From Moritella yayanosii (GTDB lineage: Bacteria > Pseudomonadota > Gammaproteobacteria > Enterobacterales > Moritellaceae): a stretch of DNA of 64,000 nucleotides. The notes under the pieces are model-generated. The model ran no database searches. It was not told the origin of the DNA and saw only the letters and a list, made by a program, of their open reading frames with translations. How positions within the stretch are numbered: the first letter of the stretch is position 1; the number at the start of each line of letters is the position of its first letter. The stretch covers positions 2,480,001 through 2,544,000 of the forward strand of contig NZ_LS483250.1 in assembly GCF_900465055.1 (NCBI RefSeq), given 5' to 3'. Shown piece after piece: positions 1 to 7,582 of the stretch. The position numbers and the translations under genes were made by a program.

Positions 1-806
1 AGACGGTAGATAACAAACGGTAACATACCCACTTTTTCAAGGGTTTTCAAAAATACATGAATACAAGCAACCGCACTAAAGAAAGAAATAACAATACCTA
101 AGCCCATCGCAAACCAATCAACAGCGCGAATAGTGGTAATGATCTCCCCCGCTTGCAAGGTTTCTACCACATCACCATACAGTACTAATTTCAGTGTTAA
201 ATAACCACCCGCCATGGCGATAATCGGAATCGACATTAAGAATGAAAAACGCGCCGCGGCACTACGGCTCAGTCCTAACATCAAACCCGCCGTAATGGTC
301 ACGCCCGAACGAGATGTCCCTGGGATCAGTGCTAACATTTGCGCAAAACCTATGATTAATGCACCTTTCCAACCGGTTTTGTACTCGTCTTTTATCTGCG
401 TCGCATTGGCATCCGCCCACCATAGTAACAAGCCAAAGATGATCGTTGTCGTGGCTATCACAGTGATACTGCGTAGATATAACTCAATAAAATCTTTACC
501 AAAGAAGCCAAAGAAGGCCGCAGGAATGGTTGCTAATAAAATACACCATGCCAACTGACTGTCTTTACTGTGTTGTTGTTTACATACTGAGTGTACCCAA
601 GCAACGGCCATCGTGCCGACTTCGTCACGGAAATAAATAAGTACCGCTAATAATGTACCTATGTGTACAGCTACATCAAAAGCAAGACCTTGATCTTCCC
701 AGCCTAATAATTGCGACGGTAAGATAAGGTGAGCAGAACTTGATACCGGTAAAAATTCAGTTAACCCCTGAATTAATGCCAAAACGATCACTTCCAACGT
801 ACTCAT
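1..806 (-). CDS. uppP: Undecaprenyl-diphosphatase UppP (BacA), 3' end cut by window
   Basis: Integral membrane enzyme that dephosphorylates undecaprenyl diphosphate so that the lipid carrier can be reused for peptidoglycan and surface polysaccharide synthesis. Reading from the ATG at 806, residues 9-23 contain the family signature [15 protein letters not shown] and residues 162-168 the second signature PGTSRSG; both line the active site in this family. The frame stays open to the window start and ends in PFVIYR, which matches the last part of the family, so only a few residues are missing. An ATG four bases upstream is in another frame. The gene lies downstream of folK on the same strand, behind an unusual pair of interleaved inverted repeats. 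Confidence 0.95.
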   Translation of the reverse strand, partial: MSTLEVIVLALIQGLTEFLPVSSSAHLILPSQLLGWEDQGLAFDVAVHIGTLLAVLIYFRDEVGTMAVAWVHSVCKQQHSKDSQLAWCILLATIPAAFFGFFGKDFIELYLRSITVIATTTIIFGLLLWWADANATQIKDEYKTGWKGALIIGFAQMLALIPGTSRSGVTITAGLMLGLSRSAAARFSFLMSIPIIAMAGGYLTLKLVLYGDVVETLQAGEIITTIRAVDWFAMGLGIVISFFSAVACIHVFLKTLEKVGMLPFVIYR

Positions 807-850
807 TCATATTTCCTTTATTGTGATAATTAAAATAAATTAGTTTAAGC

Positions 851-891
851 AAGGTTAATGCTTATCAGTCATATTAACCTTACTGATAAGC
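851..891. repeat. Interleaved inverted repeats upstream of uppP
   Basis: Two perfect inverted repeats are interleaved. Bases 851-859 (AAGGTTAAT) pair with 873-881, and 860-869 (GCTTATCAGT) pair with 882-891. The four arms abut with only three spacer bases in the middle, so the two hairpins exclude each other and loops are too short for a simple pseudoknot. The element lies between the folK stop and the uppP start, in the presumed uppP leader. There is no T-run after either stem on the minus strand, so it is not an ordinary terminator. Confidence 0.6.
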
Positions 892-909
892 GATTAACAA
901 TGAACATAA

Positions 910-1416
910 TTAAGCTAGCTCAGTTATTTTCGGCCATTGCCACTCGGCTAATCTTAATACCTGTGTTGACTTGTCAAAATCACGCCATAATTCAGCCATG
1001 GATAATCCAGACACCGGATGGCGTAAATCGGGGGCGAGCTCGGAGAGAGGCCATAGCACAAAAGCGTGATAAAGAATTTCAGGGCGCGGTAAAACTGGGG
1101 GGGCAGATTGGATGATATTATCGAATAACAAGAGATCCAGATCTAACGTTCTCGGTGCATAACGACGATCAGTGGCTTTACGTCCATGTATGATCTCAAG
1201 ATCTTTTAAACACTGCATTAATTCGTGAATAGATAACGATGTGGTCAATTCCATCACTAAATTGTAATAATTATCACCGGTGCAATTAACCGCAGCACTT
1301 TCAAAAATTGGTGAAACACGACAATCATCAAACCGTTTATCCAGATCTTGCAGCGCATTCGCAACATGATATTCTTTATCAATGTTACTACCGATGCCGA
1401 TATACACTAAGGCCAT
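910..1416 (-). CDS. folK: 2-amino-4-hydroxy-6-hydroxymethyldihydropteridine pyrophosphokinase
   Basis: Cytoplasmic HPPK of the folate pathway; it transfers pyrophosphate from ATP to 6-hydroxymethyl-7,8-dihydropterin. The protein is 168 residues, the usual length. It begins with the typical GIGSN motif (residues 7-11), and the family signature RYAPRTLDLDLLL (about residues 85-97) supplies the two magnesium-binding aspartates. The start codon overlaps the folB stop by one base (TAATG), so the two consecutive folate enzymes are translationally coupled. Identification is secure from these motifs and the folB neighbour. Confidence 0.96.
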   Translation of the reverse strand: MALVYIGIGSNIDKEYHVANALQDLDKRFDDCRVSPIFESAAVNCTGDNYYNLVMELTTSLSIHELMQCLKDLEIIHGRKATDRRYAPRTLDLDLLLFDNIIQSAPPVLPRPEILYHAFVLWPLSELAPDLRHPVSGLSMAELWRDFDKSTQVLRLAEWQWPKITELA

Positions 1417-1784
1417 TACGCTAACGTTCCATCACGCTGACCGCGTTCAATATACACACCGACAGTCGCAGCATTCGCCACCGCACCCGGTTTACTGAGT
1501 TTTAAGCTGATCCAAGGGATACCAAATGTCGTCATTAATAGCTCAGCCACTTGCTCAGCCATTGTTTCGACTAACTCAAAAATATTGTTTTGTGCAAAAT
1601 CTGTGACTAATTTAGCCACAGCTGAATAATCCAGCGCCTTAGTAATATCATCAGTCAGTGCTGAAGGGCGATTATCGTGGCCCATTTTTAAATCAAAGAC
1701 TAATCGTTGAATGATCTCTTTTTCCCAATCATATACACCGATCGTAGTAAAAACTTCCAATTTTTCAATAAATACAATGTCCAT
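1416..1784 (-). CDS. folB: Dihydroneopterin aldolase
   Basis: Folate-pathway enzyme that cleaves 7,8-dihydroneopterin to 6-hydroxymethyl-7,8-dihydropterin, the substrate of the following folK product. The 122-residue protein starts with the family pattern MDIVFIEKLEVFTTIGVYDWE. It contains LVETMAEQVAELL (about residues 71-83) and ends in the typical KLSKPGA region followed by GVYIERG. It is the first gene of a two-gene folB-folK unit and is divergent from plsY across a 189-base spacer, as in many gammaproteobacteria. The ATG at 1784 is the only sensible start. Confidence 0.95.
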   Translation of the reverse strand: MDIVFIEKLEVFTTIGVYDWEKEIIQRLVFDLKMGHDNRPSALTDDITKALDYSAVAKLVTDFAQNNIFELVETMAEQVAELLMTTFGIPWISLKLSKPGAVANAATVGVYIERGQRDGTLA

Positions 1785-1973
1785 GAACTCGTCCGTAATA
1801 AACTTGATAGAGGTCGGATACCCTAGCGAATAAAAAACGCGTATGATAGGTTTCTCAATTTTTATTTATATCCAAAATAAACTGCATAATTGTAAGCGGT
1901 ATGGCAGTACGCAATTTATTAATCGATATAATAATGCAATAATACAGCAAACCTAGAGAAGAATTAATCAGTA

Positions 1974-2573
1974 ATGACCCTATTGAGCTTAATCTTTATC
2001 ATTTCCGCCTATCTGCTAGGTTCTATTTCTTCAGCAATTCTGATTTGCCGCCTTTTTCGCTTACCTGATCCTCGGAAATACGGCTCATTGAATCCCGGCG
2101 CGACTAACGTATTACGGTCAGGAAATAAAGTGGCCGCTGGTTTAGTGTTATTTTTTGATATGCTCAAAGGCGCATTACCGGTTTGGGTAGCTTGGTATTT
2201 TAATATGACCCCCTTTTATCTCGGGCTGATTGCCATAGCAGCCTGTCTTGGTCATATTTATCCCATTTTTTTCCATTTTCAAGGTGGTAAAGGGGTGGCA
2301 ACCGCATTTGGCGCACTGCTGACGATTGGATTTGATTTGGGCGCATCGATTGTCGCTAGCTGGTTATTATCCTTAGCAGTCACAGGATATTCTTCCGCTG
2401 CGGCTATTTTTACCGCCCTCTTCGCCCCTATTTATACCTTAATATTCAAAGCCCAATATACCCTACCTGTCGCCATGTTATCTTGCCTTATTATTTTACG
2501 TCACTACGACAATATCATGCGTTTGCTGCGCGGCGAAGAAAGTAAAATTTGGCGTAAAAATAAAAAGCGTTAA
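1974..2573 (+). CDS. plsY: Acyl-phosphate:glycerol-3-phosphate acyltransferase PlsY
   Basis: Inner-membrane enzyme that transfers the acyl group of acyl-phosphate to sn-glycerol 3-phosphate, the first step of phospholipid synthesis. The 199-residue protein has about five hydrophobic segments. The three family motifs are visible: [12 protein letters not shown] (residues 12-23), the [14 protein letters not shown] loop (about 37-50) and [21 protein letters not shown] (about 92-112). The C-terminus is basic, as usual. The gene is divergent from folB, the conserved arrangement in gammaproteobacteria. A TATAAT hexamer at 1927-1932 may be its -10 element, but no convincing -35 is seen. Confidence 0.95.
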   Translation: MTLLSLIFIISAYLLGSISSAILICRLFRLPDPRKYGSLNPGATNVLRSGNKVAAGLVLFFDMLKGALPVWVAWYFNMTPFYLGLIAIAACLGHIYPIFFHFQGGKGVATAFGALLTIGFDLGASIVASWLLSLAVTGYSSAAAIFTALFAPIYTLIFKAQYTLPVAMLSCLIILRHYDNIMRLLRGEESKIWRKNKKR

Positions 2574-2848
2574 CATAACAATGTAATAGCGAAGGTCTAT
2601 AACGCATTATCATCAAATTACAATCCATAAATATAGCTCGATTGCACTGACTGTATTGCTTGGTTTCACTGCGTTTATAGATTGATTGTACTAACGAAGT
2701 TAAATTCAAAGTATAAAAATACTGTTCGTAAATTTTTTATGAAAAATTCGACACAATTAATTAATTTTCAGTTAGAATGCCCCCCATCAGCGGTACGTTA
2801 TATATCGAAAACACTTTAACAAGCACATTGCTTCGTCAAGTTAGTCGG

Positions 2849-2920
2849 TATAGAAGGGATATAGTGCAGGATGTTTCCGTAAAAGGCCCAGCCGACCTTT
2901 TCCGAAAACATCCTTCTATA
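2849..2920 (+). promoter_or_regulatory. Structured leader RNA candidate upstream of purH
   Basis: A long imperfect hairpin ends 24 bases before the purH start. Outer stem: 2849-2854 with 2915-2920. Middle stem of 9 bp: 2868-2876 (AGGATGTTT) with 2906-2914. Internal loop: CCGT opposite CCGA. Inner stem of 6 bp: 2881-2886 (AAAAGG) with 2896-2901, closing a 9-base loop. The outer stem could extend to 9 bp (2849-2857 with 2912-2920) only by breaking three pairs of the middle stem, so two folds compete. No T-run follows. No known riboswitch class is recognised and no PurR operator is evident. The rest of the 371-base plsY-purH gap (2574-2848) shows nothing else I can name. Confidence 0.5.
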
Positions 2921-2944
2921 AATGTACTTTGAGGTAATCGTAAA

Positions 2945-4537
2945 ATGGACAACGCTCGACCTATTCGCCGTGCACTTATCAGTGTGTCTGATAAAACAGG
3001 TATTGTAGAATTTTCTCGCGGCCTAGTAGAACAAGGCGTCGAATTATTATCTACTGGCGGGACAGCTAAATTATTAGCTGAAAATGACATCCCAGTAATA
3101 GAAGTTTCTGACTATACAGGGTATCCAGAAATGATGGATGGTCGTGTTAAAACACTGCATCCTAAAATACATGGTGGCATTCTTGGCCGTCGTGATCTTG
3201 ATGTTGAAGTAATGTCAGAGCACGGTATCAACCCGATTGATATTGTAGTTGTTAACCTTTACCCATTTGCCCACACTGTTGCCAATCCAGATTGCAGCCT
3301 TGCTGACGCCGTTGAGAATATCGACATCGGTGGTCCAACAATGGTTCGCTCTGCAGCTAAAAACCACAAAGACGTGACTATCATCGTTAACGCGAGCGAT
3401 TATGACCGCGTATTAAGTGAAATGTCTGCAAACAATACCTCACTGACTCATAAAACCCGTTTCGACCTTGCTATTACAGCATTTGAGCACACCGCTGCTT
3501 ATGATGGCATGATCGCAAACTACTTCGGTACTATGGTTCCGAGTTATGGCGACAACACTGAAGGTGATGAAGAATCTAAATTCCCACGCACATTCAACGC
3601 TCAGTTCATCAAAAAACAAGATATGCGTTATGGTGAAAACAGCCACCAAAAAGCTGCATTCTATGTTGAAAAACATACCATTGAAGCATCTGTTGCAACA
3701 GCAACACAGCTACAAGGTAAAGCATTATCTTATAACAACATCGCCGATACAGACGCGGCACTCGAATGTGTTAAAGAATTCGATGCACCAGCCTGTGTGA
3801 TTGTAAAACACGCGAACCCATGTGGTGTTGCGATTGGTGAAAATATCCTAAGTGCTTACGACCGTGCATTTAAAACCGACCCAACGTCTGCATTCGGTGG
3901 CATCATTGCTTTCAACCGTGAACTTGACGCAGTCACTGCACAAGCAATCGTTGACCGTCAATTCACCGAAGTGATCATTGCGCCATCAGTTAGCGCCGAA
4001 GCAAGCGTGATCGTGGCAAGCAAGAAAAATGTACGTTTACTTGAATGTGGTAAATGGACAGCTAAAAACGGCGAGTTCGATATTAAACGTGTTAACGGCG
4101 GTATCTTAGTCCAAGATCGTGACCGTGGCATGGTCGGCCTAGACGACCTAACGGTTGTATCTGAACGTCAACCGACGGAACAAGAACTCACTGACCTACT
4201 CTTCTGTTGGAAAGTAGCTAAGTTCGTTAAATCAAACGCGATTGTTTACGCAAAAGATGGCGTTACGGTCGGTGTTGGCGCAGGCCAAATGAGCCGCGTT
4301 TACAGTGCCAAAGTAGCTAGTATTAAAGCGGCTGACGAAGGTCTAGTCGTTGAAGGTTCAGTCATGGCATCAGATGCATTCTTCCCATTCCGTGACGGCA
4401 TTGATGCTGCAGCAGCGGCGGGTATTAAATGTGTGATCCAACCCGGTGGTTCAATCCGTGATAATGAAATTATCGATGCGGCTAACGAACACGGAATGAC
4501 CATGGTCTTCACCGGCATGCGTCACTTCCGTCACTAA
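2945..4537 (+). CDS. purH: Bifunctional AICAR transformylase / IMP cyclohydrolase
   Basis: Catalyses the last two steps of purine synthesis: formylation of AICAR with 10-formyltetrahydrofolate, then ring closure to IMP. The 530-residue length matches the family. The N-terminal cyclohydrolase (MGS-like) domain carries the SVSDKTG motif (about residues 13-19) and [15 protein letters not shown]. The C-terminal transformylase domain contains the catalytic KHANPCG segment (about 287-293) and [13 protein letters not shown], and the protein ends RHFRH as in E. coli. The gene is followed by purD, the standard purHD pair. The start is supported by a GAGG Shine-Dalgarno at 2931-2934 and lies just after an unusual hairpin. 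Confidence 0.97.
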   Translation: MDNARPIRRALISVSDKTGIVEFSRGLVEQGVELLSTGGTAKLLAENDIPVIEVSDYTGYPEMMDGRVKTLHPKIHGGILGRRDLDVEVMSEHGINPIDIVVVNLYPFAHTVANPDCSLADAVENIDIGGPTMVRSAAKNHKDVTIIVNASDYDRVLSEMSANNTSLTHKTRFDLAITAFEHTAAYDGMIANYFGTMVPSYGDNTEGDEESKFPRTFNAQFIKKQDMRYGENSHQKAAFYVEKHTIEASVATATQLQGKALSYNNIADTDAALECVKEFDAPACVIVKHANPCGVAIGENILSAYDRAFKTDPTSAFGGIIAFNRELDAVTAQAIVDRQFTEVIIAPSVSAEASVIVASKKNVRLLECGKWTAKNGEFDIKRVNGGILVQDRDRGMVGLDDLTVVSERQPTEQELTDLLFCWKVAKFVKSNAIVYAKDGVTVGVGAGQMSRVYSAKVASIKAADEGLVVEGSVMASDAFFPFRDGIDAAAAAGIKCVIQPGGSIRDNEIIDAANEHGMTMVFTGMRHFRH

Positions 4538-4554
4538 GCACATAAGCTAAACAT

Positions 4555-4589
4555 ACAATAAGAGTGGTGACACACCCCGCTCTTATTGT
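4555..4589 (+). other. Hairpin between purH and purD
   Basis: A 10-bp perfect stem, ACAATAAGAG (4555-4564) with 4580-4589, and a 15-base loop. The following bases contain no T-run, so it is not an intrinsic terminator. It is more likely an RNA processing or stability hairpin separating purH from purD. Confidence 0.45.
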
Positions 4590-4674
4590 ACTGCTCTCAT
4601 TCAATTATAAATCTTGCTAAGTATCGTCGAGTACCGCCAAGATTAGCGCATAAAGTAAAAGGAATAACAGCATT

Positions 4675-5964
4675 ATGAACGTATTAATTATTGGTGGCGG
4701 TGGTCGTGAACACGCCCTAGGTTGGAAAGCGGCTCAGTCTAAACATGTTGAAACGGTATTTATCGCACCTGGTAATATTGGTTCTTCGCTAGAAAACAAA
4801 TGTAAAAATGTACCAATCCAAGTTGAAGATATTCCAGCATTGGTTGCATTCGCACAAGAACACAGCATTGAACTAACCATTGTTGGCCCTGAAGTACCAT
4901 TAGTACTTGGCGTTGTTGATGCGTTCCAAGCCGAAGGTTTAGCTATCTTTGGCCCTACCCAAGGTGCTGCGCAGCTAGAAGGTTCAAAAGCATTTTCGAA
5001 AGATTTCTTTGCACGTCATAACATTCCAACCGCGGCATACCAAAACTTCACTGAAATCGCACCTGCAAAAGCGTATGTAAGTGAAATGGGTTGCCCAATT
5101 GTAATTAAAGCTGACGGCCTAGCCGCAGGTAAAGGCGTGATCATCGCTGAAACTGAAGCACAAGCATTTTCAGCAATTGATGACATGCTTGAAGGTAACA
5201 AATTTGGCGAGGCCGGTGCCCGTGTTGTTATCGAAGAATTTTTAATCGGTGAAGAAGCAAGCTTCATTGTGATGGTTGATGGCGAGAATATTCTGGCACT
5301 AGCAACCAGCCAAGATCATAAAGCGCGTGACAATGGCGATAAAGGTCCAAACACGGGTGGTATGGGTGCTTACTCACCAGCACCAGTGGTAACACAAGCG
5401 GTGCATGACTTTGCAATGAATGAAGTTATTCGCCCGACGGTTGATGGCATGAAAGCGGAAGGCAATACTTACACTGGTTTCCTTTATGCAGGTCTGATGA
5501 TTGCACCAGATGGTACCGCGAAAGTATTAGAATATAACTGTCGCTTTGGTGATCCAGAAACACAACCTATCATGATGCGTTTAAAATCTGATCTTGTTGA
5601 GCTTTGTCTTGCTGCGGTTGCAGGTAAACTTGATACTGTGACTGCAGATTATGACGAACGAGCTGCAGTTGGTGTGGTCATTGCGGCTGGCGGTTACCCT
5701 GCTGATTACGCAAAAGGCGACATTATTACCGGTCTACCGACAGCTGACTCCACAGAAAGCAAAGTATTCCACGCTGGTACGGCACTGCAAGGTGACAACA
5801 TTGTCACTAACGGTGGTCGTGTTCTTTGTGTAACTGCACTGGGTAACACAGTGACTGAAGCGCAAGAAAATGCCTATAAACTGGCGGCACAAATCAGTTG
5901 GGAAGGGGCTTTCTACCGTACCGATATTGGTTACCGTGCCATCGCGCGTGAAAACCAAAAATAA
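4675..5964 (+). CDS. purD: Phosphoribosylamine--glycine ligase (GAR synthetase)
   Basis: ATP-grasp enzyme joining glycine to 5-phosphoribosylamine, the second step of purine synthesis. It is 429 residues, identical in length class to E. coli PurD. It starts MNVLIIGGGGREHALGWK, the typical N-terminal nucleotide-like fold, and carries KADGLAAGKGV (about residues 145-155) and the ATP-grasp signature RFGDPETQPIM (about 291-301). It follows purH by 137 bases with a hairpin but no terminator between, so the two are probably co-transcribed. A strong terminator follows. The start ATG at 4675 is preceded by an AAGGAAT ribosome site. Confidence 0.97.
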   Translation: MNVLIIGGGGREHALGWKAAQSKHVETVFIAPGNIGSSLENKCKNVPIQVEDIPALVAFAQEHSIELTIVGPEVPLVLGVVDAFQAEGLAIFGPTQGAAQLEGSKAFSKDFFARHNIPTAAYQNFTEIAPAKAYVSEMGCPIVIKADGLAAGKGVIIAETEAQAFSAIDDMLEGNKFGEAGARVVIEEFLIGEEASFIVMVDGENILALATSQDHKARDNGDKGPNTGGMGAYSPAPVVTQAVHDFAMNEVIRPTVDGMKAEGNTYTGFLYAGLMIAPDGTAKVLEYNCRFGDPETQPIMMRLKSDLVELCLAAVAGKLDTVTADYDERAAVGVVIAAGGYPADYAKGDIITGLPTADSTESKVFHAGTALQGDNIVTNGGRVLCVTALGNTVTEAQENAYKLAAQISWEGAFYRTDIGYRAIARENQK

Positions 5965-5996
5965 GCACCAATAGTCAGACACTATTTTGATGTTAT

Positions 5997-6029
5997 AAAA
6001 AATGAGCAGCCATCGGTTGCTCATTTTTA
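5997..6029 (+). terminator. purHD terminator
   Basis: An 11-bp stem, AAAAATGAGCA paired with TGCTCATTTTT around a 9-base loop, followed by a T-rich tract. It lies 33 bases after the purD stop. Confidence 0.85.
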
Positions 6030-6092
6030 TTTGTGTAATACCAATTTATTTCAACCATACCCAGTAACGTATTGCGATAGCCCCTAGTGTGG

Positions 6093-6692
6093 CTATTTTG
6101 ACGCTTTAGGTGGGAATTTACTTAAGATACTTTTCACCACATCCGCAACTAACTTATCCATTTCAGCCGCGTCTGTCGACTCAGGTAGACGTTTACTCCC
6201 TATGCCTCGCCAAATTAGCTCTAAGCTTGTTGGGTCAATCACATCGATAACGAGACTACCTTGCTGGTATTCATCAATACGGGTTTCGGTGTGCGCGCTC
6301 AGTGACATGCCTCGGTGCCCATAACCAACCCCCCACCCCCAACTTGGTCCGTAACCGGAATAATTATCGTAGCGGCGAATATCGGTTTTCTTTTCCGAGG
6401 TAATACTGTAATTGACATAAAAATCAGCGGCAGTCGAAAATTTAAAACCTTGAGCGACCAATTGTTTATCAATAGTCTTAGTTATACGCACATCCATAAT
6501 ACGATTATTCAGATAAGAATTTTCTTTCTCAACTTGTGCCGACTCAGGTAACCAATTAAAGCCTTTTAGCGCGGTGAAATCAGCACTTTGATCGTAATCC
6601 GTACTGACTTTAACCGTGGAGCATGCTGTTAAGACTAAGCTAAACAACACCACCAAATAAGCTTTTTTATTAACCAACTGTCTTGCTTTCAT
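6093..6692 (-). CDS. DUF4136-type lipoprotein of unknown function
   Basis: A 199-residue predicted lipoprotein. A basic N-terminus and hydrophobic segment lead to the lipobox LTAC at residues 21-24, so Cys24 would be lipidated. The rest resembles the DUF4136 family: an early YDQSADFTALKGFNWLP segment and a C-terminal LVIDVIDPTSLELIWRGIG segment typical of that domain. A Gly/Tyr/Trp-rich stretch (SGYGPSWGWGVGYGHRG, about residues 113-129) interrupts the middle. The function of the family is unknown. The gene stands alone between purD (convergent) and luxS. Family assignment is by pattern recognition only. Confidence 0.75.
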   Translation of the reverse strand: MKARQLVNKKAYLVVLFSLVLTACSTVKVSTDYDQSADFTALKGFNWLPESAQVEKENSYLNNRIMDVRITKTIDKQLVAQGFKFSTAADFYVNYSITSEKKTDIRRYDNYSGYGPSWGWGVGYGHRGMSLSAHTETRIDEYQQGSLVIDVIDPTSLELIWRGIGSKRLPESTDAAEMDKLVADVVKSILSKFPPKASK

Positions 6693-6761
6693 AAACCCTC
6701 CTCGAGACCCAATACTCTCTATGATTAACGCGTGTAATATGGTTCATTAACAGATAACGAT

Positions 6762-6788
6762 GATAAACAAGACGACTCAACCGTCGCC
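6762..6788 (-). terminator. Weak terminator after luxS
   Basis: On the minus strand a 6-bp stem (6771-6776 with 6783-6788, one G-U pair) is followed by an interrupted T-rich tract. It lies downstream of the luxS stop. Weak support. Confidence 0.35.
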
Positions 6789-6825
6789 TCTACTGTTATT
6801 GCTTATTTAGATGCGCTGGTCAATA

Positions 6826-7335
6826 TTATAATTTATTTAAAATTTCATCCGCCAGCAGTAAATCATCATTTTTATTCACGCCAATACCAGCAGTAATAAT
6901 AGCCTGTGCAATTTGTTTTGCTTCATCTAACGAATGCATGTGGTAAGTACCACATTGATATTCGTTTAACTCAGGGATCGATTTTTGATCTTTAACCGTC
7001 AACACATCTTGCATCGCCGCTAACCAAGCATCAGCAACTTGTAGCTCAGTCGGGGCGCCAATCAAACTCATGTAAAAACCAGTACGACAGCCCATTGGTG
7101 AAAGATCAATAATTTCTACCGTTGCAGAATTAAGGTGGTCACGCATAAATCCAGCATAAAGATGTTCTAAGGTATGAATACCCTTTTCACTTAAAATATC
7201 TTTATTTGGTACACAAAAACGCAGGTCAAAGACAGTGATGGTATCTTTGCTTGGCGTCGCCATGGTCTTAGCGATACGTACTGCAGGTGCATTCATGATG
7301 GTATGGTCAACCGTAAAACTATCCAGTAATGGCAT
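6826..7335 (-). CDS. luxS: S-ribosylhomocysteine lyase (AI-2 synthase)
   Basis: Cleaves S-ribosylhomocysteine to homocysteine and DPD, the precursor of autoinducer-2, and so belongs to the activated methyl cycle as well as quorum signalling. The chosen start at 7335 gives 169 residues beginning [14 protein letters not shown], the family N-terminus. The frame is open 18 codons further, but GGAG lies eight bases before the 7335 ATG. The metal-binding HxxEH motif is HTLEH, followed by [12 protein letters not shown], and the third metal ligand is the cysteine of YQCGTYH. As in E. coli, gshA lies upstream on the same strand; two small RNA candidates lie antisense in the gap. Confidence 0.96.
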   Translation of the reverse strand: MPLLDSFTVDHTIMNAPAVRIAKTMATPSKDTITVFDLRFCVPNKDILSEKGIHTLEHLYAGFMRDHLNSATVEIIDLSPMGCRTGFYMSLIGAPTELQVADAWLAAMQDVLTVKDQKSIPELNEYQCGTYHMHSLDEAKQIAQAIITAGIGVNKNDDLLLADEILNKL

Positions 7336-7383
7336 TATTAACACTCCGTTGAAATAATTTAATAAACAAATAATAATTTTATG

Positions 7384-7467
7384 AACCATTGCTTAATGCT
7401 GACGTCAGATTAAGTGCAAGAGTTGTTTTTTCATTTTTTGGGAGCCTTATTAAGGTTCCTTTTTTTT
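7384..7467 (+). ncRNA. Candidate Hfq-type small RNA, copy A (micA position)
   Basis: The plus strand ends in a Rho-independent terminator: GGAGCCTT (7441-7448) pairs with 7452-7459, followed by eight T. A U-rich single-stranded stretch stands immediately upstream, the usual Hfq-binding layout. luxS and gshA both lie on the minus strand, so no plus-strand gene feeds this terminator. A possible promoter is TTGAAA (7349-7354) with AATAAT (7372-7377), spacing 17, which would start RNA near 7384. The 5' boundary is an estimate. The RNA would be antisense to the luxS leader, as E. coli MicA is. It has a second copy at 7500-7580. Confidence 0.6.
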
Positions 7468-7499
7468 ATCTATTGCACAACTTTTACAATTATTTATGA

Positions 7500-7580
7500 A
7501 CCATAGCTTCATCCTGTAGTCTGATTCATTGCAAGAGTTGTTTTTTCATTTTTTGGAGCCTTATTAAGGCTCTTTTTTTT
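7500..7580 (+). ncRNA. Candidate Hfq-type small RNA, copy B (micA position)
   Basis: Second copy of the terminator-ended unit. The stem GAGCCTT (7556-7562) pairs with AAGGCTC (7566-7572), then eight T ending at 7580, two bases before the gshA stop triplet. A U-rich tract precedes the stem. Possible promoter: TTGCAC (7473-7478) and TATGAA (7495-7500), spacing 16, a weaker match than for copy A. The 5' region contains TTCATCCTG, which faintly recalls the CAUCAUCCCUG part of MicA; this may be chance. The 5' boundary is an estimate. Confidence 0.6.
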
Positions 7581-7582
7581 AG

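Larger units (their letters stand above)
7381..7580 (+). repeat. Tandem direct repeat carrying both small RNA candidates
   Basis: Two imperfect direct repeats, about 7381-7467 and 7496-7580, are offset by 115 bases. The best-conserved blocks are ATGAACCAT at the left end, then GCAAGAGTTG, the T-rich tract and the terminator hairpin. The bases just after the left block vary more, which is where an antisense seed would be expected. The terminator stem keeps its pairing although individual bases differ between copies. Confidence 0.7.

Noticed and set aside
214-558. Plus-strand open frame of 114 codons
   Set aside because: It lies antisense to uppP, whose motifs are clear on the minus strand; no ribosome site and no recognisable protein.
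2515-2709. Minus-strand open frame after plsY
   Set aside because: It overlaps the plsY 3' end, lacks a ribosome site and has no recognisable sequence.
7336-7389. 18-codon N-terminal extension of LuxS
   Set aside because: The family start MPLLDSF has a good ribosome site at the right spacing; the extension is AT-rich leader and overlaps the small RNA region.
7441-7580. The two hairpins as terminators of gshA
   Set aside because: On the minus strand they are preceded, not followed, by T/A runs in the terminator sense; T-runs follow only on the plus strand.
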